Shown in pieces: positions 6,066-6,298 of a stretch of DNA of 6,298 nucleotides; position 1 is the stretch's first letter; each line of letters begins with the position of its first letter. The stretch is from Desulfobulbaceae bacterium UBA2213 (GTDB lineage Bacteria; Desulfobacterota; Desulfobulbia; Desulfobulbales; Desulfocapsaceae), in the NCBI GenBank assembly GCA_002327225.1, contig DCUN01000176.1, positions 1 to 6,298 of the forward strand, in the 5' to 3' direction. Under the pieces are notes generated by a model, which saw only the letters and a list, made by a program, of their open reading frames with translations, was not told where the DNA came from and searched no databases. Made by a program: the position numbers and the translations under genes.

Positions 6066-6298
6066 TTATATCTGCATGCGCATTATTTCTTCGTAGGCCT
6101 GAAGGGCCTTGTTTCGCATCTGTACCAGCATTTTCAGGGAGATGTCTGCTTCTTCAACGGCAATCATCACCTCGTGCAGGCTTTCGGCGCTACCGGTGTT
6201 GAGCTGTTCAATGGCCATGTCCCCTTTGTTCTGAGCCTGGTTCACCTGGGCGATGGTGGATCTCATGATATCGCCAAAACCGCTTTTGGCGGTGGAAA
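6066..6298 (-). CDS. fliE: Flagellar hook-basal body protein FliE (5' end outside window)
   Basis: 76 C-terminal residues of a protein that enters from the high-coordinate edge. The frame is open to the edge, and the residues before the internal Met at 6266 (STAKSGFGDI) fit the FliE pattern, so the true start lies beyond the window; about 25-35 residues are missing compared with the usual length near 100. FliE is a small helical protein at the junction of MS ring and proximal rod and is among the first exported subunits. Seen here: VNQAQNKGD, the HEVMIAVEEADISLKML helix, and the hallmark ending MRNKALQAYEEIMRMQI. Most family members end in RMQV or similar, so the Ile is a mild variant. It sits at the head of the visible fliEFGHIJ cluster, 166 nt before fliF. 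Confidence 0.95.
   Translation of the reverse strand, partial: STAKSGFGDIMRSTIAQVNQAQNKGDMAIEQLNTGSAESLHEVMIAVEEADISLKMLVQMRNKALQAYEEIMRMQI
6272..6291. repeat. 20-nt palindrome inside fliE
   Basis: CGCCAAAA (6272-6279) and TTTTGGCG (6284-6291) are exact inverted complements with a 4-nt loop. The sequence is coding (A-K-S-G-F-G), so it may be incidental, but it would form a stable mRNA hairpin. Confidence 0.6.

Noticed and set aside
6065..6070. TATAAT on the minus strand at the fliE stop codon
   Set aside because: No acceptable -35 sequence was found within coding fliE at 16-18 nt, and the hexamer is explained by the ATA-TAA end of the gene plus one base.

Overview
The window is the core of a flagellar basal-body/export operon, read entirely on the minus strand. 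Gene order in transcription direction is fliE (5' end outside the window), fliF, fliG, fliH, fliI, fliJ, then a membrane-anchored coiled-coil protein of the MotE/YlxF type (3' end outside the window). All seven were identified from protein motifs and gene order; no database search was possible. Moderate GC content, the E-F-G-H-I-J order and the MotE-like gene after fliJ would fit a Gram-negative such as a Desulfobacterota (deltaproteobacterial) species, but this placement is a weak inference.

Layout from high to low coordinates: the fliE 3' part (6298-6066); a 166-bp gap with a perfect 11-bp dyad and an A9/T9 tract (5900-6065); fliF (5899-4283), fliG (4279-3275), fliH (3288-2464) and fliI (2449-1085), tightly packed with gaps of 3 and 14 nt and one 14-nt overlap; a 226-bp gap (859-1084) containing a long imperfect inverted repeat of about 150 bp that resembles a TA-flanked miniature element or a large structured RNA; fliJ (858-427); a 36-nt gap; and the MotE-like gene (390-1, incomplete).

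The products work together. FliE joins the MS ring to the rod, FliF forms the MS ring, and FliG is the C-ring rotor protein docked on the FliF C-terminus. FliH, FliI and FliJ form the ATPase complex that feeds the flagellar type III export gate. The MotE-like protein is probably an inner-membrane/periplasmic factor tied to motor or stator function.

The genes themselves are conventional and look intact. The observations most worth a second look are in the less conventional parts: the element-like inverted repeat separating fliI from fliJ, a 12-A homopolymer inside fliJ where a gain or loss of one base would truncate the protein, the dyad between fliE and fliF, and weak ribosome-binding sites for fliJ and the MotE-like gene. 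I see no clear new system here.
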